A stretch of 64,000 nt of DNA from SIG603 sp963621245 (GTDB taxonomy: Bacteria > Bacillota > Clostridia > Oscillospirales > Acutalibacteraceae): NCBI GenBank assembly GCA_963621245.1, contig CAVFCW010000004.1, positions 62,001 through 126,000 of the forward strand. Reading direction: 5' to 3'. The position numbers and the translations under genes were made by a program. The notes beneath the pieces were generated by a model that was not told the origin of the DNA, did not search any database, and saw only the letters and a list, made by a program, of their open reading frames with translations. This document shows, piece after piece, positions 57,130-64,000 of this stretch (the first letter of the stretch is position 1; every line of letters begins with the position of its first letter).

Positions 57130-57732
57130 ATGAACACTAAAAAAAGTACAAATATCAAATTTCTCGTAGTCTCTGCTATGCTCAGCGCATTGGCTTTTGC
57201 CCTTATGTTTGTTGATTTCTCGGTGCCGTTTATGCCGAGTTTTATCAAAATGGATGTTTCGGATCTTCCCGCACTTATCGGCTCCATAACCATGGGCCCC
57301 GTTGCCGGAATCGTAATCGAACTTCTCAAGAATGTTCTCTCCATTTTGATAAGAGGAACAACAACGGGATACATAGGCGAGCTCTCAAACTTCATGCTCG
57401 GCTGTCTTTTCGTAGTTCCTGCAGGTCTTATTTATAAGTCCAAGAGAACTCAGAAAGCCGCTATGCTTGCCGCTTTGGTCGGTGCGATTGTTATGGGATT
57501 GGGAAGCTTTTTGACTAACTATTTCCTCGTTTATCCCATTTACTACAATTTCATGCCGAAGGAAGCTATTTTACAGGCTTATCAGGCAATTTTCCCGGGC
57601 GTAAAGTCCATTGCTCAGTGCTTGCTTATTTTCAACGTGCCCTTCACGTTTATCAAGGGAATGCTTTCCGCAGTTGTTTTGACTGCTGTTTATAAGCCGC
57701 TCAGACCCGTGATAAGAGCAGAGGCACACTGA
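57130..57732 (+). CDS. ribU: riboflavin ECF transporter substrate-binding subunit RibU
   Basis: A 200-aa, six-span S component. The start holds LVVSAMLSALAFALMFVDF, and PSFIKMDVSDLPALIGS with the following KNVLSIL-type helix fits RibU. It works with the shared EcfA-EcfA'-EcfT module, which is not in the window. Control by an FMN riboswitch confirms riboflavin as substrate. TTAGGAG precedes the ATG. Confidence 0.93.
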   Translation: MNTKKSTNIKFLVVSAMLSALAFALMFVDFSVPFMPSFIKMDVSDLPALIGSITMGPVAGIVIELLKNVLSILIRGTTTGYIGELSNFMLGCLFVVPAGLIYKSKRTQKAAMLAALVGAIVMGLGSFLTNYFLVYPIYYNFMPKEAILQAYQAIFPGVKSIAQCLLIFNVPFTFIKGMLSAVVLTAVYKPLRPVIRAEAH

Positions 57733-57752
57733 TCTTAAATTCATCAGAGAAC

Positions 57753-57794
57753 AATCCCCACCGTCATCTTTGTGTGTACGGCGGGGATTTTTTT
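57753..57794 (+). terminator. terminator of ribU
   Basis: AATCCCC-A-CCGT pairs with ACGG-C-GGGGATT, followed by a run of T. Confidence 0.88.
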
Positions 57795-58103
57795 GTGCTC
57801 AAATTAAGCGTAAATTGATGAAAAAATAATTTCAAAAAAAATTTTTTTGGGTGTTTTTTGCAAGTTTTGATTGACAAAATGAATTTTGAATTTAAATTTT
57901 GGCACAAAGCTGAATGAACCGAGACACATTTTGCAAAATTTGAGGTTAAAAATTAGCGTGAAAGGCAAAATTTGAAGTTTGACCATCGGTCAGTTTCACG
58001 TGCTTAAATCTTGTAACGCTTTAACCCGTCAAAATCAGAATTATGACCGTCGGTTTTATTCAAAAAAGGGCGATTTTAAGCCGTTTTTGCTATTTTGAGG
58101 GGG
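57795..58103. other. AT-rich non-coding stretch with two operator-like motifs
   Basis: No coding frame is supported. TGACCATCGGTCA at 57980-57992 is a 5+3+5 palindrome; TGACCGTCGGTTT at 58044-58056 is a near copy 64 bp further on. These look like sites for a TetR-type dimer. The stretch lies upstream of the 41-aa peptide promoter. Confidence 0.4.
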
Positions 58104-58132
58104 TTGACAGAATGCGCTTTAGGTGTTATCAT
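58104..58132 (+). promoter_or_regulatory. promoter of the 41-aa peptide gene
   Basis: TTGACA, 17-bp spacer, TATCAT. The leader is about 105 bases and holds AGGACA and TGTCCT, which can pair. Confidence 0.75.
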
Positions 58133-58246
58133 TTGCTTGTCAGTTGAGGACAGAACAAAAACAAATGTCCTTATATCAAATACATTACTTGCATATCTTA
58201 TGATAAATTCATATAGACAAATCTAAGTTAACGGAGGAATTTCACT

Positions 58247-58372
58247 ATGAAAAAGATTGCTAATTTATTTAAGAAGAACACACTTGAAAGAGTATATGTA
58301 AGAAGATCTCACAAAATGGCAAGCGCCGAGCTCGTTAACACAGGTTTCGGCTGCTCTTACATCAGATTCTGA
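58247..58372 (+). CDS. orphan 41-aa peptide, unknown
   Basis: ATG at 58247 follows CGGAGGAATTTCACT, a strong ribosome site; the frame runs 41 codons to TGA. The product starts MKKIANLFKKNTLERVYVRR, giving a basic amphipathic first half. It ends NTGFGCSYIRF with a single Cys six residues from the end. There is no signal peptide or membrane span. It has its own promoter and terminator, so it is a complete small transcription unit. A regulatory peptide, a precursor peptide or a small ribosome-associated protein are all possible; no maturation or export gene is adjacent. Confidence 0.7.
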   Translation: MKKIANLFKKNTLERVYVRRSHKMASAELVNTGFGCSYIRF

Positions 58373-58410
58373 TTATAACCTCATCAAACCAAGGTGTTAA
58401 TATTACAATG

Positions 58411-58450
58411 AAAATAAGCTGCAGAGCTTTCTGTGGCTTATTTTTATTTT
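58411..58450 (+). terminator. terminator of the 41-aa peptide gene
   Basis: AAATAAGC pairs with GCTTATTT and CAGA with TCTG inside, followed by TTATTTTTG. Confidence 0.85.
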
Positions 58451-58465
58451 TGCCTGAATCAAGTG

Positions 58466-58494
58466 TTGAAATGTATGAGCATTAGTGATATTAT
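58466..58494 (+). promoter_or_regulatory. promoter of the Gfo/Idh/MocA gene
   Basis: TTGAAA, 17-bp spacer, TATTAT. Confidence 0.6.
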
Positions 58495-58546
58495 GCTTTC
58501 AGATTTGTGATTTCAGTTTGAAAGTTAAAGAAGGAAGGATAATGAA

Positions 58547-59839
58547 ATGAAAGCTCCGATTACTTTTGCGATTGCAGGTTTTGGCTCAAGAGGTAGCACA
58601 TATGCCTCAATGGCTGATTTATACCCCGAGAAAATTAAGGTTGTTGCGGTTGCCGATATCGTTCCCGAAAAGGTTGAGCAGGCTAAGAAACTGTATAATA
58701 TTGACGACAGCATGTGTTTCACAAGTGCCGAGGAGATGCTCTCGCAGCCGAAGCTTGCAGATGTAGTTTGCATTTGCACTATGGACAGACAGCATGTTGA
58801 CGAGGGAATTATGGCTCTCGAGAAGGGATACGACATAGTTCTCGAAAAGCCGATAAGCCCGGATCTTCACAAGTGCAAAGAATTGCTTGACGCCGCAAAG
58901 GGAAAGAACAACAGAATTATCGTCTGCCATGTTTTGAGATACACAGCATTTTACAATAAACTCTATGATTTGATTCATGACGGCAGAGTTGGCGATGTAG
59001 TCAGCGTGACCGCAAACGAGAACGTGGCATATTGGCATCAGGCTCATTCATTTGTGCGTGGAAACTGGAGAAACTCCAAGCTTTCAAGTCCGATGATTCT
59101 TCAAAAGTGCTGCCACGATATGGACATTCTTCTCTGGCTCACGGGCAAAACCTGCAAGAGAATTTCTTCCTTCGGTTCAACCCGTCTCTTCAAAAAAGAA
59201 TGTGCCCCCGAGGGCGCAACACCGTACTGTATGGGCGGTTGCAAAGCCAAGGACAAGTGCGTGTTTGACGCAGAGAAAATATACGTAACAAACGAGGGAA
59301 CGGGCATTGAGCACACCGTAAGCTTTATGAGTGAGGTTCTTGCTGTTAATCCCACGAAAGAGAAAATCTACGACGCAATCGAGCACGGCCCTTACGGCAG
59401 ATGCGTTTATATGTGCGATAACGATGTTGTCGATCATCAGGTTATCAATATGGAAATGACTGACGGCAGCACAATAGGCTTCACAATGTGCGCATTTACG
59501 GATAAGTGCTACCGCTATATCCATATTATGGGCACAGGCGGCGAGATAACAGCCGACATGAAGTCGAACATCATCACGGTTGAAACATTCGGCAAGGAGA
59601 AAGAAGAGATTGACGTTAAACTTCTTTCGGCAGACCTTCGAGGACACGGCGGCGGAGACAGCGGAATGATAAGCGAGTTTGTCGATATGCTCATAAATGA
59701 CGAGGAGCCGAATCACAGAACCACAAGCCTTCCGAGAAGTATGGAGAGCCACTTTATCGCTCTTGCCTCAGAGGAATCGAGACTTAACGGCGGTAAGGTT
59801 ATAGACCTCGATGAATTTAAATCAAGACAAGAAAAATAA
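58547..59839 (+). CDS. Gfo/Idh/MocA-family oxidoreductase
   Basis: A 430-aa NAD(P)-dependent dehydrogenase. The Rossmann start is AIAGFGSRGSTYA (8-20) with Asp37 in the cofactor region, Glu100-Lys101-Pro102 is the family EKP motif, and CCHDMDILLWL holds His190-Asp191. Between the domains is an unusual Cys cluster (Cys219, Cys228, Cys232, Cys238), possibly a metal site. The substrate is likely a sugar or inositol derivative but cannot be named. GAAGGAAGG precedes the ATG. It is a single-gene unit. Confidence 0.9.
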   Translation: MKAPITFAIAGFGSRGSTYASMADLYPEKIKVVAVADIVPEKVEQAKKLYNIDDSMCFTSAEEMLSQPKLADVVCICTMDRQHVDEGIMALEKGYDIVLEKPISPDLHKCKELLDAAKGKNNRIIVCHVLRYTAFYNKLYDLIHDGRVGDVVSVTANENVAYWHQAHSFVRGNWRNSKLSSPMILQKCCHDMDILLWLTGKTCKRISSFGSTRLFKKECAPEGATPYCMGGCKAKDKCVFDAEKIYVTNEGTGIEHTVSFMSEVLAVNPTKEKIYDAIEHGPYGRCVYMCDNDVVDHQVINMEMTDGSTIGFTMCAFTDKCYRYIHIMGTGGEITADMKSNIITVETFGKEKEEIDVKLLSADLRGHGGGDSGMISEFVDMLINDEEPNHRTTSLPRSMESHFIALASEESRLNGGKVIDLDEFKSRQEK

Positions 59840-59854
59840 AAGTTTTCAAGACGG

Positions 59855-59883
59855 AAAATCCCCAAAATCGGGGATTTTTCTTT
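59855..59883 (+). terminator. terminator of the Gfo/Idh/MocA gene
   Basis: AAAATCCCC-AAAATC-GGGGATTTTTC with further T after it. The next 250 bases up to pgi hold no supported gene. Confidence 0.88.
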
Positions 59884-60077
59884 TTGCTCTCAGTCAGACA
59901 TAAAAATGAATAATTGATTGTTTCTTTTATGGGTCAAAGTTCTTTTTGCCACACACAGCCGAATATATGTGCTTTTTTCTGGCTGTTTATTTGGCTTAAA
60001 CACTATGCTTAGCGTTAAGCAAAATATGAAATTTTATAAAATACTTATCATCAATCCTTGCAATATGTCATTAATTA

Positions 60078-60094
60078 TTGTAAAATGTTTACAA
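60078..60094. promoter_or_regulatory. perfect palindrome before pgi
   Basis: TTGTAAA-ATG-TTTACAA, 7+3+7, about 40 bases before the pgi start and overlapping its likely promoter region (-10 TAATAG at 60099). It has operator form. It resembles Rex boxes but is one base shorter. Confidence 0.45.
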
Positions 60095-60134
60095 CTGATA
60101 ATAGCACAGTCAGGATCGAAAGGAATGATATATA

Positions 60135-61499
60135 ATGGCATTAAGGCTTGAAACAGGTTATCTTAAGAATTTTATTGATCCGGATGAATATGAGTCGATT
60201 TCAGCTCAGGTAAAGAGCGCTCACGATCTTCTCGTTTCCGGCAAAGGCCCGGGAAGTGATTTTCTCGGCTGGATGACGCTTCCTACTGATTACGACAAGG
60301 AAGAGTTTGCGAGAATCAAGAAGGCTGCAAAGAAAATTCAGGATTCCTGTGACGTTTTCATCGTTATCGGTATCGGTGGTTCTTACCTCGGCGCAAGAGC
60401 AGCTATCGAGTTTATGAAGTCCGATAAGTACAACGACCTTCGCAAGGGAACACCTGCCATCTACTATGCAGGTAACTCTCTCTCCTCAACTCATCTTCAC
60501 GAGCTTCGTGAGATCTGCGAGGGCAAGGACGTTTGCATCAATATGATTTCCAAGTCCGGTACAACAACCGAGCCGGCTATCGCATTCAGAATTTTCCGTG
60601 AGCTTCTCGAGGAGAAGTACGGCAAAGAGGGTGCAAGGGAAAGAATTTTCTGTACAACCGACAGAACAAAGGGAACACTTAAGCATCTTGCCGACAAGGA
60701 AGGCTACGAGACATTTGTCGTTCCGGATAACGTCGGAGGCAGATTCTCCGTTTTGACAGCCGTCGGTCTTCTTCCGATTGCCGTTGCCGGCATTGATATC
60801 GACGCTCTCATGGAGGGCGCAAGATTCGCCCAGAACAAATATGTCGATCCCGACATCATGCATAACGATGCTTATCTTTATGCCGCTATCAGAAATATCC
60901 TTTACAGAAAGCACAAGGGAATTGAGGTTCTCGTTTCCTACTCACCGCGTTTCACTCTCATGAACGAGTGGTGGAAGCAGCTCTTCGGCGAGTCCGAGGG
61001 CAAGAACGGCAGAGGAATTTATCCTTCATCCTGCGTATTCTCAACCGACCTTCACTCTTTGGGTCAGTTCATGCAGGAAGGCTCAAGAACAATGTTCGAG
61101 ACAACTGTTCTCTTCGACAAGAGATCGAGAGACTTTATCATCGGCAACGACCCCGAGAATGTTGACGGACTCAACTTCCTCGAGGGCAAGAAAATGTCTT
61201 GGGTCAACAAGATGGCTTTTGAGGCTACTGTTCTCGCTCACACAGAGGGCGGCGTACCTCAGATAGTTCTCGAGTGCCCCGACTTCACAGAGCATACTCT
61301 CGGCGAGATTATCTATTTCTTCGAGAAGGCATGTGCTATCAGCGGTTATCTTCTCGCTGTCAACCCGTTCAACCAGCCCGGCGTTGAGAATTACAAGAAG
61401 AAGATGTTCGCACTTCTCGGCAAGCCCGGCTATGAGGCTGAGAGAGAAGTTCTCGAGGCTCAGATTTCCAAGGCTCAGGACGAGCTCAAGGGCATTTGA
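60135..61499 (+). CDS. pgi: glucose-6-phosphate isomerase
   Basis: A 454-aa enzyme that interconverts glucose-6-phosphate and fructose-6-phosphate in glycolysis. The motif FIVIGIGGSYLGARAAIEF is near 75-93, SKSGTTTEPAIAFR near 140, and VGGRFSVLTAVGLLPIAVAG near 200 is a Pgi signature. The catalytic Glu lies in the MNEWWKQLFGESEG region. It is the short Firmicutes type. GAAAGGAATGATATA precedes the ATG. Confidence 0.97.
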   Translation: MALRLETGYLKNFIDPDEYESISAQVKSAHDLLVSGKGPGSDFLGWMTLPTDYDKEEFARIKKAAKKIQDSCDVFIVIGIGGSYLGARAAIEFMKSDKYNDLRKGTPAIYYAGNSLSSTHLHELREICEGKDVCINMISKSGTTTEPAIAFRIFRELLEEKYGKEGARERIFCTTDRTKGTLKHLADKEGYETFVVPDNVGGRFSVLTAVGLLPIAVAGIDIDALMEGARFAQNKYVDPDIMHNDAYLYAAIRNILYRKHKGIEVLVSYSPRFTLMNEWWKQLFGESEGKNGRGIYPSSCVFSTDLHSLGQFMQEGSRTMFETTVLFDKRSRDFIIGNDPENVDGLNFLEGKKMSWVNKMAFEATVLAHTEGGVPQIVLECPDFTEHTLGEIIYFFEKACAISGYLLAVNPFNQPGVENYKKKMFALLGKPGYEAEREVLEAQISKAQDELKGI

Positions 61500-61548
61500 T
61501 TTTTAAGGGGAAACCCTTTCAAGTAAATAAATTTAGGAGGAGCAAATA

Positions 61549-61950
61549 ATGATTACTCTTTTAACAGGCAAAAAAGGTTCAGGAAAAACAAAGAAGCTCA
61601 TCGAGCTCGCAAATAAGGCTGCTAACGAGTCCAAGGGAAACGTTGTCGTTCTCGAGAAGGGCTCTAAGCTCACATATGATATCGCACCGTCAATCCGCCT
61701 TATCAACGTTGATGATTACAGCGTAAGCGGCGAGGCAGCTCTTCAGGGCTTTGTTTGCGGTATCCTCGCAGGAAACTACGACATCACAGATGTTTTTGTA
61801 GATTCCACACTCAAGGTTATCCACGAGAGCGAGCTTGAGGCATTTGTAACAGGTCTTGCACCGGCTGCAAAGGACGTTAACATCGTTCTTCTCGTTTCTG
61901 CAGACGATGCTGACATTCCTGCAGGTCTCACAGACTACATCGCAAAGTAA
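61549..61950 (+). CDS. small P-loop protein of unknown function (133 aa)
   Basis: A 133-aa soluble protein starting MITLLTGKKGSGKTKKLIELA: Walker A GKKGSGKT at 7-14. A Walker B-like ITDVFVDST is near residue 79. It is too short for a full ATPase core, but the pattern (P-loop, LEKGSK strand, FVDS strand, IVLLVSAD strand) is a compact RecA- or thymidine-kinase-like fold. Role unknown. TAGGAGGAG precedes the ATG. It follows pgi by 49 bases and may be on the same transcript. Confidence 0.8.
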   Translation: MITLLTGKKGSGKTKKLIELANKAANESKGNVVVLEKGSKLTYDIAPSIRLINVDDYSVSGEAALQGFVCGILAGNYDITDVFVDSTLKVIHESELEAFVTGLAPAAKDVNIVLLVSADDADIPAGLTDYIAK

Positions 61951-61970
61951 TCTTACCTAAGTAAGACCTA

Positions 61971-62003
61971 ATTACCGACAGGACTTACCCTGTCGGTAAT
62001 TTT
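61971..62003 (+). terminator. hairpin with weak T-tract after the P-loop gene
   Basis: ATTACCGACAGG-ACTTAC-CCTGTCGGTAAT is a perfect 12-bp stem, but only four T follow, so termination may be partial. Confidence 0.6.
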
Positions 62004-62067
62004 GAATGTGCCCGCAGAAGAAACGGCGAAATTTCGAAAAATACAGAGATTAACGCCTCAATTTTTC

Positions 62068-62096
62068 TTGACAAACGGGCTTTGTGTAAGTATAAT
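62068..62096 (+). promoter_or_regulatory. consensus promoter of yceD-rpmF
   Basis: TTGACA, 17-bp spacer, TATAAT: full consensus. The start site leaves under 20 bases before the ATG at 62122. Confidence 0.9.
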
Positions 62097-62121
62097 AGAC
62101 AAGTACGGTTTGAGGTGACTT

Positions 62122-62622
62122 ATGCGTATTGACCTAACTAAGGTTTTTGCGGATGAAGAAAAGCAAATCGATATCGATTATGCTTTCAGCCTGAAGGATA
62201 CCGAAATAGACGGTTTTTATCCGTTCGTGTCGCCGATTAAGGTGACGGGAGTGATTAAGCCGTTTGCCGGTTCCGCAGAGCTTACCGCACACGTGGAATA
62301 TGTTTATTCCAAACCATGTGACAGATGTGCCGAGGAAACAACAAAAAATCTTCGTCTCGATGTATCTCACACAATCGTGACGGAGCTTAATAACGAAGAG
62401 GACGACGATTCCTTTATCGTTATCGAGAATAAAGAGCTTGATTTAGACGAGCTTATCTATTCCGATTTGATACTCGAGATGCCTGTCAAGTTCCTGTGCA
62501 GCGAAGACTGCAAGGGATTATGCCCTACTTGCGGAGCTAATCTCAACAGGACAACCTGCGATTGCAGTAAATCCCGAATAGACCCGAGAATGGCTATTCT
62601 GGGACAACTTATAGATGATTAA
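62122..62622 (+). CDS. yceD: YceD/DUF177 family protein
   Basis: A 166-aa protein of the DUF177 family. KPCDRCAEET (residues 56-65) and the late FLCSEDCKGLCPTCGANLN with CDC form Cys pairs that probably bind zinc. In bacteria and plastids it is linked to 23S rRNA accumulation and is nearly always next to rpmF, as here (23 bases). GAGGTGA precedes the ATG. Confidence 0.9.
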   Translation: MRIDLTKVFADEEKQIDIDYAFSLKDTEIDGFYPFVSPIKVTGVIKPFAGSAELTAHVEYVYSKPCDRCAEETTKNLRLDVSHTIVTELNNEEDDDSFIVIENKELDLDELIYSDLILEMPVKFLCSEDCKGLCPTCGANLNRTTCDCSKSRIDPRMAILGQLIDD

Positions 62623-62645
62623 ATTATAAGAGGAGGTGCTAAGCC

Positions 62646-62828
62646 ATGGCTGTACCAAAGGCTAAAGTATCCAGTGCAAGACAGAATAAGAGACGTTCCA
62701 ATGTTTGGAAGTTAAGTGCCCCTGCCCTCATGAAATGCCCACAGTGCGGTGAGTACAAGACACCTCACAGAGTATGTGGCAACTGCGGATATTACAACGG
62801 CAGACAGGTTATCAACAAGGAAGCTTAA
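62646..62828 (+). CDS. rpmF: 50S ribosomal protein L32, zinc-ribbon form
   Basis: A 60-aa protein with MAVPKAKVSSARQNKRRSN and four Cys (CPQCGEYKTPHRVCGNCGYY), the zinc-binding form. It sits behind yceD in the standard pair. AGAGGAGGTG precedes the ATG. Confidence 0.97.
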   Translation: MAVPKAKVSSARQNKRRSNVWKLSAPALMKCPQCGEYKTPHRVCGNCGYYNGRQVINKEA

Positions 62829-62855
62829 GTAATATTACTGATTTTGTAATGCACG

Positions 62856-62889
62856 ACAGAGAAGGGGTCCGCCTCTTCTCTGTTTTTTT
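62856..62889 (+). terminator. terminator of yceD-rpmF
   Basis: ACAGAGAAG and CTTCTCTGT form a perfect 9-bp stem, followed by a T run. Confidence 0.92.
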
Positions 62890-63050
62890 GCATAAATATC
62901 GGATTTTTATCGACAATCGGCGTCAAAATCTGATATAATCAAAATGTATATGTCTGAAAATGGGAATCAATATAAATATTTCCCAATTGGAATTTCAAGG
63001 ACAGATTTTATTCTTGAAATTGTCATAACTTTGTGAAAGACGATTGCTCA

Positions 63051-63488
63051 ATGACCGAATTTGAAGAAAGATACGGAAAAATCGTGAGTGTTGTGGCGGC
63101 TCTTATATGGAACGGCGACAAAAAGCGATTTTTGGCATGCAGAAGACCGCCCCACAAGGCAAGAGGCTTGCTTTGGGAGTTCGTGGGCGGTAAAGTTGAA
63201 AAGGGTGAAACCAAAGAGGAGGCTCTTGAGCGTGAATGCATGGAGGAGCTTGCGGTTAAATTAAAGGTGAACGATGTCTACTGCGAGCTTGTTCACGAAT
63301 ACCCCGATATGACCGTTCGCCTCACGCTTTTTAACTGCGAGGTAGTCTCGGGCGAGCCGAAACTTTTGGAGCACGCGGAAATAAAATGGATGACTCCTGC
63401 CGAAACAGATGACTACGATTTCTGCCCGGCAGATTATGATATACTGAAAATGCTTAAATCGGACGGGAACTCTGCTTTGCCAAAGTGA
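63051..63488 (+). CDS. Nudix hydrolase (MutT-type)
   Basis: A 145-aa Nudix enzyme from ATG 63051; GTG at 63033 in the same frame is also possible, and neither has a strong ribosome site. The Nudix box GGKVEKGETKEEALERECMEEL fits G-x5-E-x7-RE-x2-EE. The preceding CRRPPHKARGLLWEFVGG resembles MutT enzymes that remove oxidised nucleotides such as 8-oxo-dGTP. Its in vivo substrate is not certain. It is followed by der. Confidence 0.88.
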   Translation: MTEFEERYGKIVSVVAALIWNGDKKRFLACRRPPHKARGLLWEFVGGKVEKGETKEEALERECMEELAVKLKVNDVYCELVHEYPDMTVRLTLFNCEVVSGEPKLLEHAEIKWMTPAETDDYDFCPADYDILKMLKSDGNSALPK

Positions 63489-63557
63489 AGCAAAGCGGGG
63501 AGCTTTTGTGCTTTTATTCCCGCCGTTAATTTTGCGAGAAGATAAGGAGGAAGAAAT

Positions 63558-64000
63558 ATGTCAAAACCGATAGTAGCGGTAGTCGGAAGACCAAATGTCG
63601 GAAAGAGTACGCTTTTTAACAAGCTTATCGGTCAGCGACTTTCAATAGTCGAGGACACACCCGGCGTTACAAGAGACAGAATTTTCGGCGAATGCGAATG
63701 GCAGACAAGAAAATTTACCCTCGTCGATACAGGCGGTATCGAACCAAAATCAAATGATGTTATTATTTCTCAGATGAGAGAGCAGGCTCAGCTTGCAATG
63801 GACAGTGCCGACGTTATAGTTTTCGTCACCGATTTGCGCTCGGGCGTTGTAAATACCGATATGGAAATTGCGGATATGCTCATGCGTTCACGCGTTCCCG
63901 TTGTTCTTTGCGTAAACAAATGCGACTCCGTAGGCGAGCCGCCGGCAGAGTTTTACGAGTTCTATAATTTGGGCCTCGGCGATCCGATAGCGGTTTCGTC
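63558..64000 (+). CDS. der: ribosome-associated GTPase Der, N-terminal part
   Basis: The first 147 codons of Der (EngA). G1 is GRPNVGKST (10-18), then EDTPGVTRDRI, DTGGIE and VNKCDSVG. Der has two GTPase domains and matures the 50S subunit; only the first is in the window. AAGGAGGAAGAAAT precedes the ATG. The gene runs past the window edge. Confidence 0.95.
   Translation, partial: MSKPIVAVVGRPNVGKSTLFNKLIGQRLSIVEDTPGVTRDRIFGECEWQTRKFTLVDTGGIEPKSNDVIISQMREQAQLAMDSADVIVFVTDLRSGVVNTDMEIADMLMRSRVPVVLCVNKCDSVGEPPAEFYEFYNLGLGDPIAVS

Noticed and set aside
60078..60094. Rex (NADH-sensing repressor) box
   Set aside because: The inverted repeat spans 17 bp with a three-base centre, whereas Rex sites are 18 bp or longer with an even centre. 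Kept only as a generic palindrome.
59918..60151. 77-aa frame before pgi
   Set aside because: It runs through the palindrome and promoter region and into the pgi start, with no ribosome site.

Overview
The window reads as a contiguous piece of a Clostridia chromosome, most likely a gut Oscillospirales/Ruminococcaceae-type anaerobe. The evidence is FabK-type fatty-acid synthesis, the nusA-rnpM-L7Ae-infB order, an S12 beginning MPTFNQL from a TTG codon, NrnA and RibU under an FMN riboswitch, an Mrp/Mbh-like ion-pump operon and no aerobic respiratory genes. Genus cannot be fixed by reading alone. Nearly everything is on the + strand; only a PucR-type regulator and a marR-MATE pair are on the - strand. 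I found no rRNA, tRNA, CRISPR array, insertion sequence or prophage gene.

Layout. 1-5.3 kb: end of fabK, then fabD-fabG-fabF-fabZ-accD-accA (type II fatty-acid synthesis and acetyl-CoA carboxyltransferase), without accB or accC. 5.35-7.4 kb: an unusual island of six peptides of 36-57 aa, four of them membrane-spanning, plus an AIM24-family protein. It is fed by three near-identical promoters carrying tandem TTGTCC half-sites 11 bp apart. 7.6-12.5 kb: PucR regulator divergent from a GH42 beta-galactosidase, then a long PRPP synthetase-like protein. 12.6-14.3 kb: split larC (nickel-pincer cofactor) behind a perfect promoter and a folded leader. 14.3-18.9 kb: pnp, rpsO, a TetR regulator and an orphan ABC ATPase. 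18.9-27.7 kb: rimP-nusA-rnpM-L7Ae-infB-rbfA-nrnA-truB-ribF, with an attenuator-like hairpin in the leader. 28.1-37.4 kb: a ten-gene Mrp/Mbh-like cation/proton operon with four large antiporter-type subunits and no hydrogenase module. 37.5-42.1 kb: C39-fold protein, small acidic protein, AEC transporter, HAD phosphatase, pyridoxal kinase-like protein and a K+ channel-like protein. 42.1-44.0 kb: MATE exporter with its MarR regulator. 44.3-56.9 kb: rpoB-rpoC, rpsL-rpsG-fusA and tuf, with several structured leaders. 56.9-64 kb: FMN riboswitch-ribU, an orphan 41-aa peptide gene, a Gfo/Idh/MocA oxidoreductase, pgi, a small P-loop protein, yceD-rpmF, a Nudix hydrolase and the start of der.

Most of the window is core growth machinery (lipid synthesis, RNA turnover, translation, transcription). 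The parts least explained by known families are the peptide/AIM24 island with its shared promoter element, the 41-aa peptide transcript at 58.1-58.45 kb, the folded larC leader, and the Mrp-like complex with four antiporter subunits.
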